NCBI GenBank assembly: GCA_003056425.1 | Contig: PYVY01000004.1 | Span: forward strand, 62,001-126,000 | Reading direction: 5' to 3' | Source of the DNA: Alteromonas indica | GTDB taxonomy: Bacteria > Pseudomonadota > Gammaproteobacteria > Enterobacterales > Alteromonadaceae | Length of the DNA stretch: 64,000 bases | Shown: piece after piece, positions 1 to 8,776 of the stretch | Numbering within the stretch: the first letter of the stretch is position 1 | Layout: every line of letters begins with the position of its first letter | The notes under the pieces: model-generated | What the model was told of the DNA's origin: nothing | Database searches by the model: none | The model's input: only the letters and a program-made list of their open reading frames with translations | Translations under genes and position numbers: made by a program

Positions 1-415
1 CCTTTCTAAAACTCTGACACGGTGAAGTTACGGTGCGTTGGAGTTCATTGGCTCAGCCAGCGCAGGCAAAATTACAATGGCTGGTTAGGCGATAATCCAT
101 CTGCTTCTTTTATGATAGATAAAGTCACGCACGGCGAGCGCCAAAGTAGGCGTATGACGCCACCAAACCCACCTTTCTAAAACTCTGACACGGTGAAGTT
201 AGAGTGTGTTGGAGTTCTTTGACTCAGCCAGAGCAAGCAAAATTACAATGGCTGATTAGGCGATAATCCATCTGCTTCTTTTATGATAGATAAAGTCACG
301 CACGGCGAGCGCCAAAGTAGGCGTAAGACGCCACCAAACCTACCTTTCTAAAACTCTGACACGGTGAAGTTAAAGTGCGTTGGAGTTCATTGGCTCAGCC
401 AGCACAGGCAAATTA
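1..415. repeat. 171-bp direct tandem repeat, about 2.4 copies
   Basis: Copies begin at 1, 172 and 343, each with CCTTTCTAAAACTCTGACAC, so the period is exactly 171 bp. The first two are complete apart from scattered substitutions. The third matches for about 70 bp and then diverges near 410-415. The array may continue left of the window. No open reading frame of note lies inside, and the unit is too long and has no spacer structure for a CRISPR. Each complete unit contains a TTAGGC-type core (GGTTAGGC in the first), which recalls integron recombination cores, but I could not fold a convincing attC around it. Confidence 0.9.
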
Positions 416-774
416 GATAGCCCAGCCCGGCGAGTTAATGAGGATAACTACACGCGCTGCGGTGATGCATTTGACGCGAATACAATTGGCGCTGCATATT
501 AAGCGGGCCAGCAACGCGATTCGCCAAACCGGATTCCAACGACTAATTCAACATAGAGACTATCGGTTACAAACATAGTAGAAGGCGTATTAAGCCGCTT
601 AACAAAGGGAAACCGCCTATCCTGTGTGCTTCCCATTTCTGAACAAGTTTTGTTCGATATTAAGCTGACCAAAAATAAATGCCGCATATTTGTTAGTTTG
701 CGTAACTTTTAAAGCCGGGAAGGCTTAGAAATCTGTGTGACTGGCGTTTCAGCAAGGTGGGACGCCGCGCGTGG
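416..774. other. gene-free spacer
   Basis: Between the 171-bp repeats and the CACTATC array I see no convincing gene. A 62-codon minus-strand reading frame at 499-687 has no ribosome binding site and no recognisable similarity. Confidence 0.5.
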
Positions 775-918
775 CACTATCTTTCGGTGGCACTATCATC
801 CTGCGTCACTATCAACATACGTCATTATCATCCTGCGGCACTATCGCCCAATGGCACTATCGCCCAATGGCACTATCAAATTATCAAACTATCGCACTAT
901 CGTGCTAGCGCACTAGGA
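775..918. repeat. CACTATC array with 16-bp period collapsing to 8 bp
   Basis: CACTATC (one copy reads CATTATC) begins at 775, 791, 807, 823, 839, 855 and 871, an exact 16-bp spacing. The series then continues at 8-bp spacing with relatives AATTATC at 879, AACTATC at 887, CACTATC at 895, and decayed units at 903 and 911. The second halves of the 16-mers fall into types such as GCCCAATGG and ATCCTGCG. The array runs into the tmcA stop codon (913-915), so it is the immediate 3' flank of that gene. Its function is unknown. Confidence 0.9.
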
Positions 919-3003
919 GGAGCATGGCTCAGCCACTAATGCTGCTTCTAAAAGGGAAGATACACTCTGCAATTCTTTTAATAGTGCCGTTTCAAGCGCC
1001 TGCTTACCGGTTAAATTGAATTGCCTTATGAGTATATTCTCATTCGGTCTCGGCTGACGCGCCTGCCCAGCGTATAGCGCTGTAGTCATCGGCAGATGAC
1101 GTAACTTGTCGCTCGGTATAGCGCTTAGCGCCACCGCCACCGCCCCGCCGACTAGCTGGCGACTTCTATAGCCTTGCAGATAGGCACTTATCCGGTGCCA
1201 AAGGCTCTGTTTTACTGCACTGTCCAGGGCAGATAAGGGGAGCGGTAAGGCCGCTGGATAGCTACTATCGATGGCATACAGCATTTGGTACTTCGGTAAC
1301 AATGTCACGGCAGGCCCCGATACTGCGAATACCGCTTGTGCGCTTACCTTACCACTGGCCTTATCAGCTCTGTTTCCCTGTTTAACCTGTACAAAATCAT
1401 TGCTGTGCCAGAACTGCATTAGCTCATCGGTGTAACCAAATGAAGTTGTTAACCAATCTACATCTGCACTCGTGGCCCGTTGTTTGATCTCTAAAAGCAG
1501 TGAGCTGGCAAACCCCTGACGTCGATATGCTGTGTCTACCGCGATACGGCTAATGCGCCAGTACTGCTGGGTTGCTGCGCGGGGGCTGGCCGAAAAGCTT
1601 GCGATACTTTGCGCGCTTAAATGGCCACTCACCCGACGCGCGCCAGTGGCAACCTGTTCAGCCAGGGGCGTAAGCTGCGCCCCACCTTCATAATTAATCG
1701 CCGCAGCCGCAACTAAATTACTGTGTTGAAAAAGCATTGCAACTACGCCATCAGGCGCATCCAGCAAGCGCATGTAATCATCTGGAGTAGTTTGATAGTG
1801 CGCCTGGCTTAATAACGTAAATAGTGCGTGGCGATGATTTTCGTCGAGCTGTTTAACCTGACTAAATACCAGGCTATTGGCTATTTTAACTCTAGCCTCG
1901 CCAGGTCGTATGTTAAGCAAGCTGGCATTTAATATCGTTTCAAGTGGATCGTTGTCGAACCAGCGTAAGGGGGTAGGTAAACTATAATGCTGAGCGGTGC
2001 CCTGGGCCAACCGGGGCTTTAAAAACCGCTGTTCGAATCCAAGCCCCGAACCTTCAAATCCCATAATGGTCGTACTTAATACACAGCTTGAGTTATGTTC
2101 AACCAGCTTTTGCAGCACCGGTAGAGGCAGCGCAGCGGCTTCATCTATCAGCAGAATATCCGGTGGTTGCTGCACCAGTTCTGGATTATCTGTTGCTTTC
2201 CAAACAACCTCCGGCAGCGCCTTTCTGGACGTGCCAATTAAGCCTTGCTGGTGGGTAAGTACGCTGAAAAAAACGGTTTGAGTCTGCTGCACAGGGCTGG
2301 TTAACCATACTGACTTACCCTGTGCCTGCCAGTGCGCCGCCAACAGCGCCAACAGGCTGGACTTCCCGCGCCCGCGGGCAGCGGTAATTACCGCCAGGCC
2401 CTGGCCTGCTGCCAACTGCGCCAATACCTGCTGGTAAACCTGTTGTTGCTCGATAGTTTTAAAGCGGCTATCTGCAGTAGGAGGTGAAGCAACTGCATTT
2501 GTCACAGGCAGTGTCGTCACCAAAGGCGAATACCACGCGACGCGTTCATCGCTAGACCACATCGACACCAGTCGGGCGGTAAATTCACTCTGCGACAACT
2601 GCCAGCCGTAGGATAAAAAATGAGGTTGGCATACGCTTGCATGCAGCGGCCATTCGTTTAGCAAAGGGGCTAACACAACCAGGGTGCCGCCTGCTTTCAC
2701 GGTGCCGGCAAGGGCCAGCAGTGCATTGGGCCGTAATCCATCGTAGGCGTTATAAACCGCAATATCGAACTCCTGGCCCAACACTTGTTTGTACAAAGTT
2801 AGCGGGCGGTGGGTGGCTACCGCTACGGGTGCATACAAGGTGCCCAACCAACCTATATTAGGGTGATCATCCAACGTACTTAACGCCGCGCTGGTATGTT
2901 CTTCAACCCAGCGGGGGTCGCCGTTTATTATTAACAGCTGGCGATGGGCCAGCGGGTTGCGGGCACCACGTTTTAGCCAATGCTGCAGGTTTGCCAAAGC
3001 CAT
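913..3003 (-). CDS. tmcA: tRNA(Met) cytidine acetyltransferase TmcA
   Basis: Predicted to acetylate the wobble cytidine (C34) of elongator tRNA-Met using acetyl-CoA and ATP, improving decoding fidelity. The 696 residues show the family order: an N-terminal domain (about 1-150), an RNA-helicase-like ATPase with Walker A GRGKSS (near 211-216) and Walker B ILLIDEAAALP (near 283-293), and a GNAT acetyltransferase with the acetyl-CoA loop RRQGFAS (near 494-500). A C-terminal tail follows. Length is close to the E. coli enzyme. It is divergent from the thioesterase at 3063, with 59 bp between the start codons. Its 3' end runs into the CACTATC array. Confidence 0.95.
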   Translation of the reverse strand: MALANLQHWLKRGARNPLAHRQLLIINGDPRWVEEHTSAALSTLDDHPNIGWLGTLYAPVAVATHRPLTLYKQVLGQEFDIAVYNAYDGLRPNALLALAGTVKAGGTLVVLAPLLNEWPLHASVCQPHFLSYGWQLSQSEFTARLVSMWSSDERVAWYSPLVTTLPVTNAVASPPTADSRFKTIEQQQVYQQVLAQLAAGQGLAVITAARGRGKSSLLALLAAHWQAQGKSVWLTSPVQQTQTVFFSVLTHQQGLIGTSRKALPEVVWKATDNPELVQQPPDILLIDEAAALPLPVLQKLVEHNSSCVLSTTIMGFEGSGLGFEQRFLKPRLAQGTAQHYSLPTPLRWFDNDPLETILNASLLNIRPGEARVKIANSLVFSQVKQLDENHRHALFTLLSQAHYQTTPDDYMRLLDAPDGVVAMLFQHSNLVAAAAINYEGGAQLTPLAEQVATGARRVSGHLSAQSIASFSASPRAATQQYWRISRIAVDTAYRRQGFASSLLLEIKQRATSADVDWLTTSFGYTDELMQFWHSNDFVQVKQGNRADKASGKVSAQAVFAVSGPAVTLLPKYQMLYAIDSSYPAALPLPLSALDSAVKQSLWHRISAYLQGYRSRQLVGGAVAVALSAIPSDKLRHLPMTTALYAGQARQPRPNENILIRQFNLTGKQALETALLKELQSVSSLLEAALVAEPCSS

Positions 3004-3019
3004 AATAAGAAAAATACCG

Positions 3020-3025
3020 TATAAT
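3020..3025 (+). promoter_or_regulatory. possible -10 hexamer for the thioesterase gene
   Basis: A perfect TATAAT lies 37 bp before the ATG at 3063, in the short gap shared with divergent tmcA. No good -35 hexamer is visible at 16-18 bp, so this is only a candidate. Confidence 0.35.
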
Positions 3026-3062
3026 GAAGCTGAAGTTTAAACATTTACCCTAAGGAATACGA

Positions 3063-3485
3063 ATGCGTTTTCTATCACGCCGTTTAGTGATGCCAAATGA
3101 TCTTAACTATGCTGACTCACTGTTTGGGGGCCGTGCCCTTGAATGGATTGACGAAGAATCTGCGATTTATGCTATTTGTCAGCTGGAAACAAATTGTCTG
3201 GTTACCAAACATATCGGCGAGATTAACTTTGAATCGCCTGCTATGCAGGGCGATATTGTCGAGTTTGGTTTAGCCACTAAAGCGGTGGGCCGTAGCTCAA
3301 TTACCGTCAGTTGTTTGGTGCGCAACAAAGCCACCAAAAAAACCATCTGTCTGGCTGATGATATTGTTTTTGTAAAACTGGATCCGGTAACCCGCCAGCC
3401 TGCGCCCCACGGTAAAACACTGGAAAGCCTGGAAGCGCAAACTGAAATTGAATTACGTGCACTGAATTTGCTGGCTGAAAAGTAG
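3063..3485 (+). CDS. hotdog-fold acyl-CoA thioesterase
   Basis: A 140-residue single-domain hotdog protein of the YciA/acyl-CoA hydrolase type, predicted to hydrolyse acyl-CoA thioesters in the cytoplasm. The family hallmark is seen near the N-terminus: a short lead-in ending in MPNDLN, then ADSLFGGRALEWIDEESAI, with the glycine pair and acidic residues of the active-site helix. AAGGA at 3052-3056 sits at good spacing before the ATG. It is divergent from tmcA and convergent with the regulator at 3492. The preferred acyl chain cannot be read from sequence. Confidence 0.85.
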   Translation: MRFLSRRLVMPNDLNYADSLFGGRALEWIDEESAIYAICQLETNCLVTKHIGEINFESPAMQGDIVEFGLATKAVGRSSITVSCLVRNKATKKTICLADDIVFVKLDPVTRQPAPHGKTLESLEAQTEIELRALNLLAEK

Positions 3486-3491
3486 CCAGTG

Positions 3492-5261
3492 TTACCCTTT
3501 CCACTGTTGTAATACGGTGCTCACCCTGGCAATCGCTGCCGGGGGCAGGGTAGCCAGTACTGCTTCGCTGTGTTGTTCAGACATGGCTGAAGCGGTAAAG
3601 CTAACATTTTGGGTCGTTAATATTTTGCCCGCCACGCCAGCTGACGCCGGTGCTTCAATAGCCTGACACAGTTTCCACAGCTGTTGATTAATACTGCTTT
3701 GAAATCCCCAGCGTAATAACATCAATGAGGTGGCACCGTACAAACATATACCAAACTCTTCGCTAACTTGCGCAACGAAGTGAGCAAAATCCTCGGCTTC
3801 ATCCCACGTCCGCATTACCCCGTCGACAAACAGACACTTATCATGGAACACTAAAAACAGTGACAACGTGCTAAACAACATGATTTGACGAAGTTCCTCC
3901 GTTACCGCTAGCTGTGACGAATGTTCTGCTTCTATCGCATTGAACACCGGCAGACATAACAACATGGCATCAGTGAGTTTTTCGACATCATTATGGCGAC
4001 ATTGCGCAGTAAGTTGTTGTTGAGCAGCAAACAGTACAGCTAACTGTTTAATATTGCTTAAGCCTAGATTGCGGCCAATAGCCTGCTCCAGGTTTTCCGG
4101 CGCGCTGCCATAAATGGCTTTGCTGGCTTTACTCATAACATGCGCCTGAAAAATAGGATCTTTACTGACCAATTTCACTACAGACTTCAAGGTCATGTTA
4201 TCGTCATCCATTGCCACTAATGATTGAATGGTGGCTGGCAACGGCGGCAGGTTATCCACTATTTCCAGTAAGCTGTGATTGCCTTTATGAAAGCGTAGGC
4301 GGTTGCCCAACTGACGTAGCTGCCCAGCGCTGATTCCCGAAAACTCTTTAAAGCTGCGTTCAAAAGACCGACGGTCTGAAAAACCCAATTCGACTGCCGT
4401 GTCGTCTGTTTTGCTGCCGCCCAATAGCTTCTGACATGACTTATCATGAATGTATTCTTTTAACATCGCGCTAAACGCAATGTTGTGACTTCGCAATAGC
4501 CGACGTAAGCCCGACTCCGTCTGGCCCATTTGTTCAGCCACCCACTCGGCGCGAATGCGCGCAGGGGCCTCGGCTTTGGCAAACACATTGTGCAAGCTCT
4601 GCTTAATACTGGGCACTTCGGTTTGACTTAACGTGGGAGCCAAAAGCTTTTCGATAGCCTGGCTATGATAAAACGACGGGCGTAAACACCATTCACTGGC
4701 AAAACGCAAATGTATCTGAGTATCTTGCAGGCGCTTACTTTGTGATAGGGGCGCTAATAAAGAGCCTGCAGCGTCATGGGGTGACCCGATAGCCGAAAAG
4801 TCAAAATGCCGGCCCGCTAAATGGCGAAACAGTGCAAATAGGAAATAGATTTGTAAATCGTCAATCAGCGCTGAGTTACTCGCTTGCCATTGCAATGCAA
4901 TCGTAGGTGCCTCGTCATCTTTGGTAAGCGCCACTTCGCTGTGAAAAAGCTGCTGCGCCCGAGGAACAAAGCACGCCATCGCCGCCTGGATATTACGCGT
5001 AGCCATGGCATATACGACCAGGTTGCCCATCTTATTAAAATCAAAATAGCCAATAAGTGAACGACCCAGAAGGTGGCGATCTGCCGGGGGACAAAGCGCG
5101 GTCAAAAGCTGCTCCAGCTGGCTCTGTTGGGTTAATCCGGTTTCCAGCTCGTTTAGCGCTGCTAAGCCTGTCGTATCTGCGGCTTCTGCCTTACCCTGGT
5201 CGCGGCGTAAACTCAGTATGGCGCGGACCACCGCCGACCAAAACAAACCTTTATACTGCAT
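3492..5261 (-). CDS. AraC-type DNA-binding / HDOD fusion protein
   Basis: This chain joins two regulatory modules. After an N-terminal region resembling the ligand-binding part of AraC-like regulators, an AraC-type double helix-turn-helix lies at about residues 235-318 (core ELGFSDRRSFERSFKEFSG). An HDOD domain follows from about 335 to 540, opening with NLPPLPATIQSL and containing VSKDPIFQAHVM. HDOD domains occur in signalling proteins of motility, stress and cyclic-di-GMP networks. The start at 5261 is preferred over an in-frame start 60 bp upstream because AAGGA precedes it with good spacing; this gives about 589 residues. Target genes and signal are unknown. Confidence 0.75.
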   Translation of the reverse strand: MQYKGLFWSAVVRAILSLRRDQGKAEAADTTGLAALNELETGLTQQSQLEQLLTALCPPADRHLLGRSLIGYFDFNKMGNLVVYAMATRNIQAAMACFVPRAQQLFHSEVALTKDDEAPTIALQWQASNSALIDDLQIYFLFALFRHLAGRHFDFSAIGSPHDAAGSLLAPLSQSKRLQDTQIHLRFASEWCLRPSFYHSQAIEKLLAPTLSQTEVPSIKQSLHNVFAKAEAPARIRAEWVAEQMGQTESGLRRLLRSHNIAFSAMLKEYIHDKSCQKLLGGSKTDDTAVELGFSDRRSFERSFKEFSGISAGQLRQLGNRLRFHKGNHSLLEIVDNLPPLPATIQSLVAMDDDNMTLKSVVKLVSKDPIFQAHVMSKASKAIYGSAPENLEQAIGRNLGLSNIKQLAVLFAAQQQLTAQCRHNDVEKLTDAMLLCLPVFNAIEAEHSSQLAVTEELRQIMLFSTLSLFLVFHDKCLFVDGVMRTWDEAEDFAHFVAQVSEEFGICLYGATSLMLLRWGFQSSINQQLWKLCQAIEAPASAGVAGKILTTQNVSFTASAMSEQHSEAVLATLPPAAIARVSTVLQQWKG

Positions 5262-5514
5262 AACATTCCTTGCAATTATCGGGAGAAGAAGAGTACCCGT
5301 TCTGAAATACATGGCGGGCAAAATAACCCATAACCGGCCGAAAGTGTCCTGTCATAGTTCAATCCCTTTTCTTACTATGAACGCATAAGCTGATGAAATC
5401 AGTTTAGGTCGTCCGGTTTTTCAACCTGCACTGGGCGAGACCGCCATCACGCTTAACAAGCGTCTGGCCTGTGCATGTGTTGCGCTTATCCGTACCGTTA
5501 AGAAGGAAAACCTG

Positions 5515-6150
5515 ATGTCTATCAAACAGCAAATAATGCTACTGGCGCTTAGCTACTGTGCTGCCGTTTCGGCCCAGGCCGCTATAGTGGATGCGACTGC
5601 TTTGCGCTTTGACAATATCGCGTTCACTGGCAAAGCAGGCCAGAATACCGGCACATTTGCAACTACTGATAGCTCACTTACGTTATTCAACGATGCGTGG
5701 TTCGGTTTTAATCTTCAAGATACCTTTGGTTCGGCAATAAACCTTAATAATAACAACCAATTTATCATGAATTTTGACATTAATGTGGCTTCAGCAACAG
5801 CCACAATGCCGGAAATTACGGGTTTATGGTTTGCCGATTTTTCGTACAAAGAGAAAAACCACAATCCCCACCGCACTTTCACGTTAGGTGGCACCCAGAA
5901 TTATGCAGGGATTACCGCGTATCAATATGCCCCGGTAAATACAACACAGTCTTTTTCAATAGACGTTAATGAGTTTATTAGCGGCATGGTAACCGACATA
6001 ATTTTTATCAACGACTGCGATTCAGGACGTTGTGATGATGTCCAGGTAACCTTTTCCAATGTCAGTTTAACCGATGTTAGCGAGCCTACCGCCATTTCCA
6101 TGCTGCTGCTTGGACTTGGGTATATAGGATGGCGCACTAGACGCCAGTAA
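5515..6150 (+). CDS. secreted protein with PEP-CTERM-like sorting tail
   Basis: A 211-residue exported protein. It has an N-terminal signal peptide (hydrophobic stretch ending near AQA) and a C-terminal tripartite tail: SEPTAIS, a hydrophobic segment (MLLLGLGYIGW) and basic RTRRQ. This is the layout of PEP-CTERM proteins processed by exosortase, although the first proline of the canonical PEP is replaced. The body between is rich in Asn, Thr and aromatic residues and is not recognised. AAGGA precedes the ATG. A strong hairpin terminator follows. No exosortase gene lies in this window, so anchoring would depend on one elsewhere. Confidence 0.65.
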   Translation: MSIKQQIMLLALSYCAAVSAQAAIVDATALRFDNIAFTGKAGQNTGTFATTDSSLTLFNDAWFGFNLQDTFGSAINLNNNNQFIMNFDINVASATATMPEITGLWFADFSYKEKNHNPHRTFTLGGTQNYAGITAYQYAPVNTTQSFSIDVNEFISGMVTDIIFINDCDSGRCDDVQVTFSNVSLTDVSEPTAISMLLLGLGYIGWRTRRQ

Positions 6151-6174
6151 AAAGGTCTTCGACGACCTGCTTAG

Positions 6175-6213
6175 AACGCCCGCGCCGTCACTATTAGCGG
6201 GCGTTTCTTTTTC
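6175..6213 (+). terminator. rho-independent terminator
   Basis: A perfect 9-bp stem, AACGCCCGC (6175-6183) with GCGGGCGTT (6197-6205), is followed by a T-rich run. It ends the PEP-CTERM-like gene and insulates the thiamine operon. Confidence 0.85.
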
Positions 6214-6278
6214 TTATTGTGGTAAATCTTGACGATTTACCCACACTTGATAGACTCAGACCCCTAAAACAAGATTTA

Positions 6279-6366
6279 CAGACCAAGGGGTGCCGTTACC
6301 GGCTGAGATCCACCACGTGGGAACCCTTTACCTGATCCGGATAATACCGGCGTAGGGATGGTGTTT
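6279..6366 (+). promoter_or_regulatory. TPP riboswitch (THI element)
   Basis: The conserved aptamer blocks are present in order: AGGGGTGCC (6286-6294), GGCTGAGA (6301-6308), ACCCTTTACCTGATCCGG (6323-6340), and the distal block ATAATACCGGCGTAGGGATG. By family knowledge it binds thiamine pyrophosphate and lowers expression of the downstream genes. The leader continues to the ATG at 6432 and contains CCGGATC before a T-run at 6395-6407, complementary to GATCCGG at 6334-6340 in the aptamer. This may be part of the expression platform. Confidence 0.95.
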
Positions 6367-6431
6367 ACACTCAGCCAGATAACCTGCCGCAAAGCCGGAT
6401 CTTTTTTCTCCTATAAGAATCGAGATCCCAA

Positions 6432-8492
6432 ATGAAGAAAACTCCCATCGTATTAGCGTTCCTAGCCTGTGGTGCACACAGTGTGGAGACTGACAATACG
6501 GATATCGAAAGAATCGTTGTTACCTCAGACTTTCGCCAGGCCAGCCTTGCGCTGTTAAGTAGCAGTGCAACCGTGCTGGGTGAGGCCCGCTTACAGAGCC
6601 GCCAGGCAGAATATCTTGATGATGTACTAAACATTGCACCAAATGTGAACTTTGCCTCAGGGGCTTCCCGGGGGCGGTTTGTGCAAATTCGTGGTATTGG
6701 CGAACGGTCACAGTTTGCTGAGCCGATAAACCCTTCAGTGAGTTTCCTGGTCGATGATTTTGACTTTTCCGGGTTGGGCGCAGCAGGTGTGCTGTTTGAT
6801 ACCGAACAGGTAGAGGTATTCCGCGGCCCCCAGTCGACTTTATTCGGTACTGGTGCATTAGCCGGCGCAATAAAAATTGTAAGCGCCCAGCCTGATGAAG
6901 ATCAGACTAGCCATGTTCAGCTACGCGCAGGCAATAAAAGTAGCTATCGGTTTGAAGGAGCTACCGGCCAAAGTCTGGCCGAGGGCGTACGCTATCGGGC
7001 GAGTCTTATGCACAACCGCAGTGATGGCTTCGTACACAACCAGTACCTAAACCGTGATGACACAAACAATATTGATGAAACTGCTGCACGTCTGGCGTTG
7101 CAGTGGGATGTTGATAGCCGTACCACCGCAGATGTTAGTTACCGCTGGTACGATATTGATAACGGTTATGATGGGTTCTCACTGGATAATAACCGTATTA
7201 GTTTGGCGGACGAGCCGGGTTTTGATACCCAGCAGACCCATGCTCTGAGTGTTAGCTTAACCACCGATTATACGGCGGGCCAGCTTAAATTAGTGCTGAC
7301 TCACGCCAGCCATAATCTTGCCTATGGGTATGATGAAGACTGGACTTACACCGGCTTCCATCCTTTAGGTTACACGTCGTTTGATGCCTATTTCAGAGAT
7401 ATTGACACGCAAACAGCAGAAATACGGTTTACCTCGGCAGATTCCTTACGGTTATTTAACGATACCACCAGCTGGACAATCGGGGCTCACTTTAAGGGTT
7501 CGGAAGAGTCGCTGCTGCGTCAATACACTTATGATGTGACTGACTTTGCCAGTGAATACACGCCGACCACTAAAGCGCTGTATGGCGAAACCCACACCAC
7601 GCTGACCGACGCTCTGACGTTGGTGTTAGGGCTTCGATTAGAAAATTACGACTTTGATTATGCGGATAATCAGGGGCTTAAGCAGAGCCACGATACCTCA
7701 ATGGAGGGCGGCAAAGTGGCGTTGCAGTATAGTGCAGGGGAACATTTGTGGTATGCCAGTGTATCTCGTGGCTTCAAAGGGGCAGGGATTAATCCGGCGC
7801 AGCGGGTTACCGATGACAACCGCTTCTTTGATGCTGAATACAACTGGAACTACGAGCTTGGCGTAAAAGGGCCTTTACTGGTGCCTGAGGCGTCTGTTCG
7901 GGCCGCGGTATTTTATATGCGCCGGGACAACACACAGGTAAACGATTTTGATGTGTTGTTACGGGAGGACGGCACGCCGGACTTTATCGATATTATTGAT
8001 AACGCTGATTTGGGCACCAACCGGGGCGCCGAAGCCGAAGTATCATGGCAAGCATCGGCCCAGTGGCAGTTACAGGCAAGTGTAGGGTATCTGGATGCCA
8101 GCTTCGAGCAATACACTAATGCCAAAGGAGAGTTTGTAGATGAACAGCAACAGGCTCAGGCCCCTCGCTGGACCGCCAATATATACAGTGATCTCATCCT
8201 GTCCGACACCCTTAGTTGGCGGTTAGATATAGATTTTAAAGACCGCTATCGCTTTTCTGACGGTCACGACGTAATGTCGCCTTCAACGACATTGGTTAAT
8301 ACCCAACTGGTGTGGCAACAAGGAAATTGGAATACGTCTTTGTGGGTAAACAACGCGTTTGACAAAACCTACTATGTACGCGGCTTCGGAGGATTCAGTA
8401 ATGATCCCAGAGACGAATACGCGTTTGCAGAACCTTATTATCAACTGGCCGATGGGCGTCAGTACGGTGTAACCGTTAATTACCAGTTTTAG
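6432..8492 (+). CDS. TonB-dependent outer-membrane receptor, thiamine-regulated
   Basis: A 686-residue TonB-dependent receptor. After a short signal peptide come a TonB-box-like segment (IERIVVTS), a plug domain (about 40-160, with QVEVFRGPQSTLFG and GALAGAIKIV), and a beta barrel ending in an aromatic terminus (VTVNYQF). The gene is the first after the TPP riboswitch and is followed within 11 bp by a thiamine-binding protein and then a PnuT-like permease. The substrate is therefore inferred to be thiamine or a precursor, moved across the outer membrane with TonB energy. The ligand itself cannot be read from sequence. Confidence 0.85.
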   Translation: MKKTPIVLAFLACGAHSVETDNTDIERIVVTSDFRQASLALLSSSATVLGEARLQSRQAEYLDDVLNIAPNVNFASGASRGRFVQIRGIGERSQFAEPINPSVSFLVDDFDFSGLGAAGVLFDTEQVEVFRGPQSTLFGTGALAGAIKIVSAQPDEDQTSHVQLRAGNKSSYRFEGATGQSLAEGVRYRASLMHNRSDGFVHNQYLNRDDTNNIDETAARLALQWDVDSRTTADVSYRWYDIDNGYDGFSLDNNRISLADEPGFDTQQTHALSVSLTTDYTAGQLKLVLTHASHNLAYGYDEDWTYTGFHPLGYTSFDAYFRDIDTQTAEIRFTSADSLRLFNDTTSWTIGAHFKGSEESLLRQYTYDVTDFASEYTPTTKALYGETHTTLTDALTLVLGLRLENYDFDYADNQGLKQSHDTSMEGGKVALQYSAGEHLWYASVSRGFKGAGINPAQRVTDDNRFFDAEYNWNYELGVKGPLLVPEASVRAAVFYMRRDNTQVNDFDVLLREDGTPDFIDIIDNADLGTNRGAEAEVSWQASAQWQLQASVGYLDASFEQYTNAKGEFVDEQQQAQAPRWTANIYSDLILSDTLSWRLDIDFKDRYRFSDGHDVMSPSTTLVNTQLVWQQGNWNTSLWVNNAFDKTYYVRGFGGFSNDPRDEYAFAEPYYQLADGRQYGVTVNYQF

Positions 8493-8503
8493 GAGAATAT
8501 ACA

Positions 8504-8776
8504 ATGCAAGTAATGGTAGAAATTTCGCTGTATCCGTTAGCAAACCAATATATTGAGCCAATTAAAGCGTTTATTGAACGTATCAACAGTTACCCGGACG
8601 TGACAATCGCTACTTGCTCTACGAGTACCCAAATATCGGGTGACTATGCGGTAGTGATGCAGATGTTGGGCACAGAAATGCAACGTACCCATCAGGCAGT
8701 CGGCCAGGCTATCTTTGTCGCGAAGTTTTTAAATTTCGATGCGATGCAGTCTAACCAGCCGCAATCAGCCCCATGA
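8504..8776 (+). CDS. thiamine-binding protein of the YkoF/MTH1187 type
   Basis: A 90-residue protein resembling the small YkoF/MTH1187-like thiamine- or hydroxymethylpyrimidine-binding family, with a ferredoxin-like fold. Features seen include the opening VMVEISLYPL and the later SYPDVTIATCSTSTQISGD. It has no signal peptide, so it should act in the cytoplasm. AGGAG lies before the start, and the end overlaps the next gene by 4 bp (ATGA), showing tight co-expression. The role in vitamin handling is inferred from family and operon. Confidence 0.75.
   Translation: MQVMVEISLYPLANQYIEPIKAFIERINSYPDVTIATCSTSTQISGDYAVVMQMLGTEMQRTHQAVGQAIFVAKFLNFDAMQSNQPQSAP

Noticed and set aside
499..687. 62-codon minus-strand ORF
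   Set aside because: No RBS and no recognisable domain; composition looks non-coding.
1..918. Possible CRISPR array
   Set aside because: The 171-bp units are contiguous with no unique spacers, and the 16-bp array has too short a period. No cas genes are present.
757..939. 60-codon plus-strand ORF across the CACTATC array
   Set aside because: It is a translation of the repeat and runs into the tmcA end; no RBS.
5262..5321. 20-residue N-terminal extension of the AraC-HDOD protein
   Set aside because: A good RBS precedes the internal ATG at 5261, and the extension resembles no family sequence.
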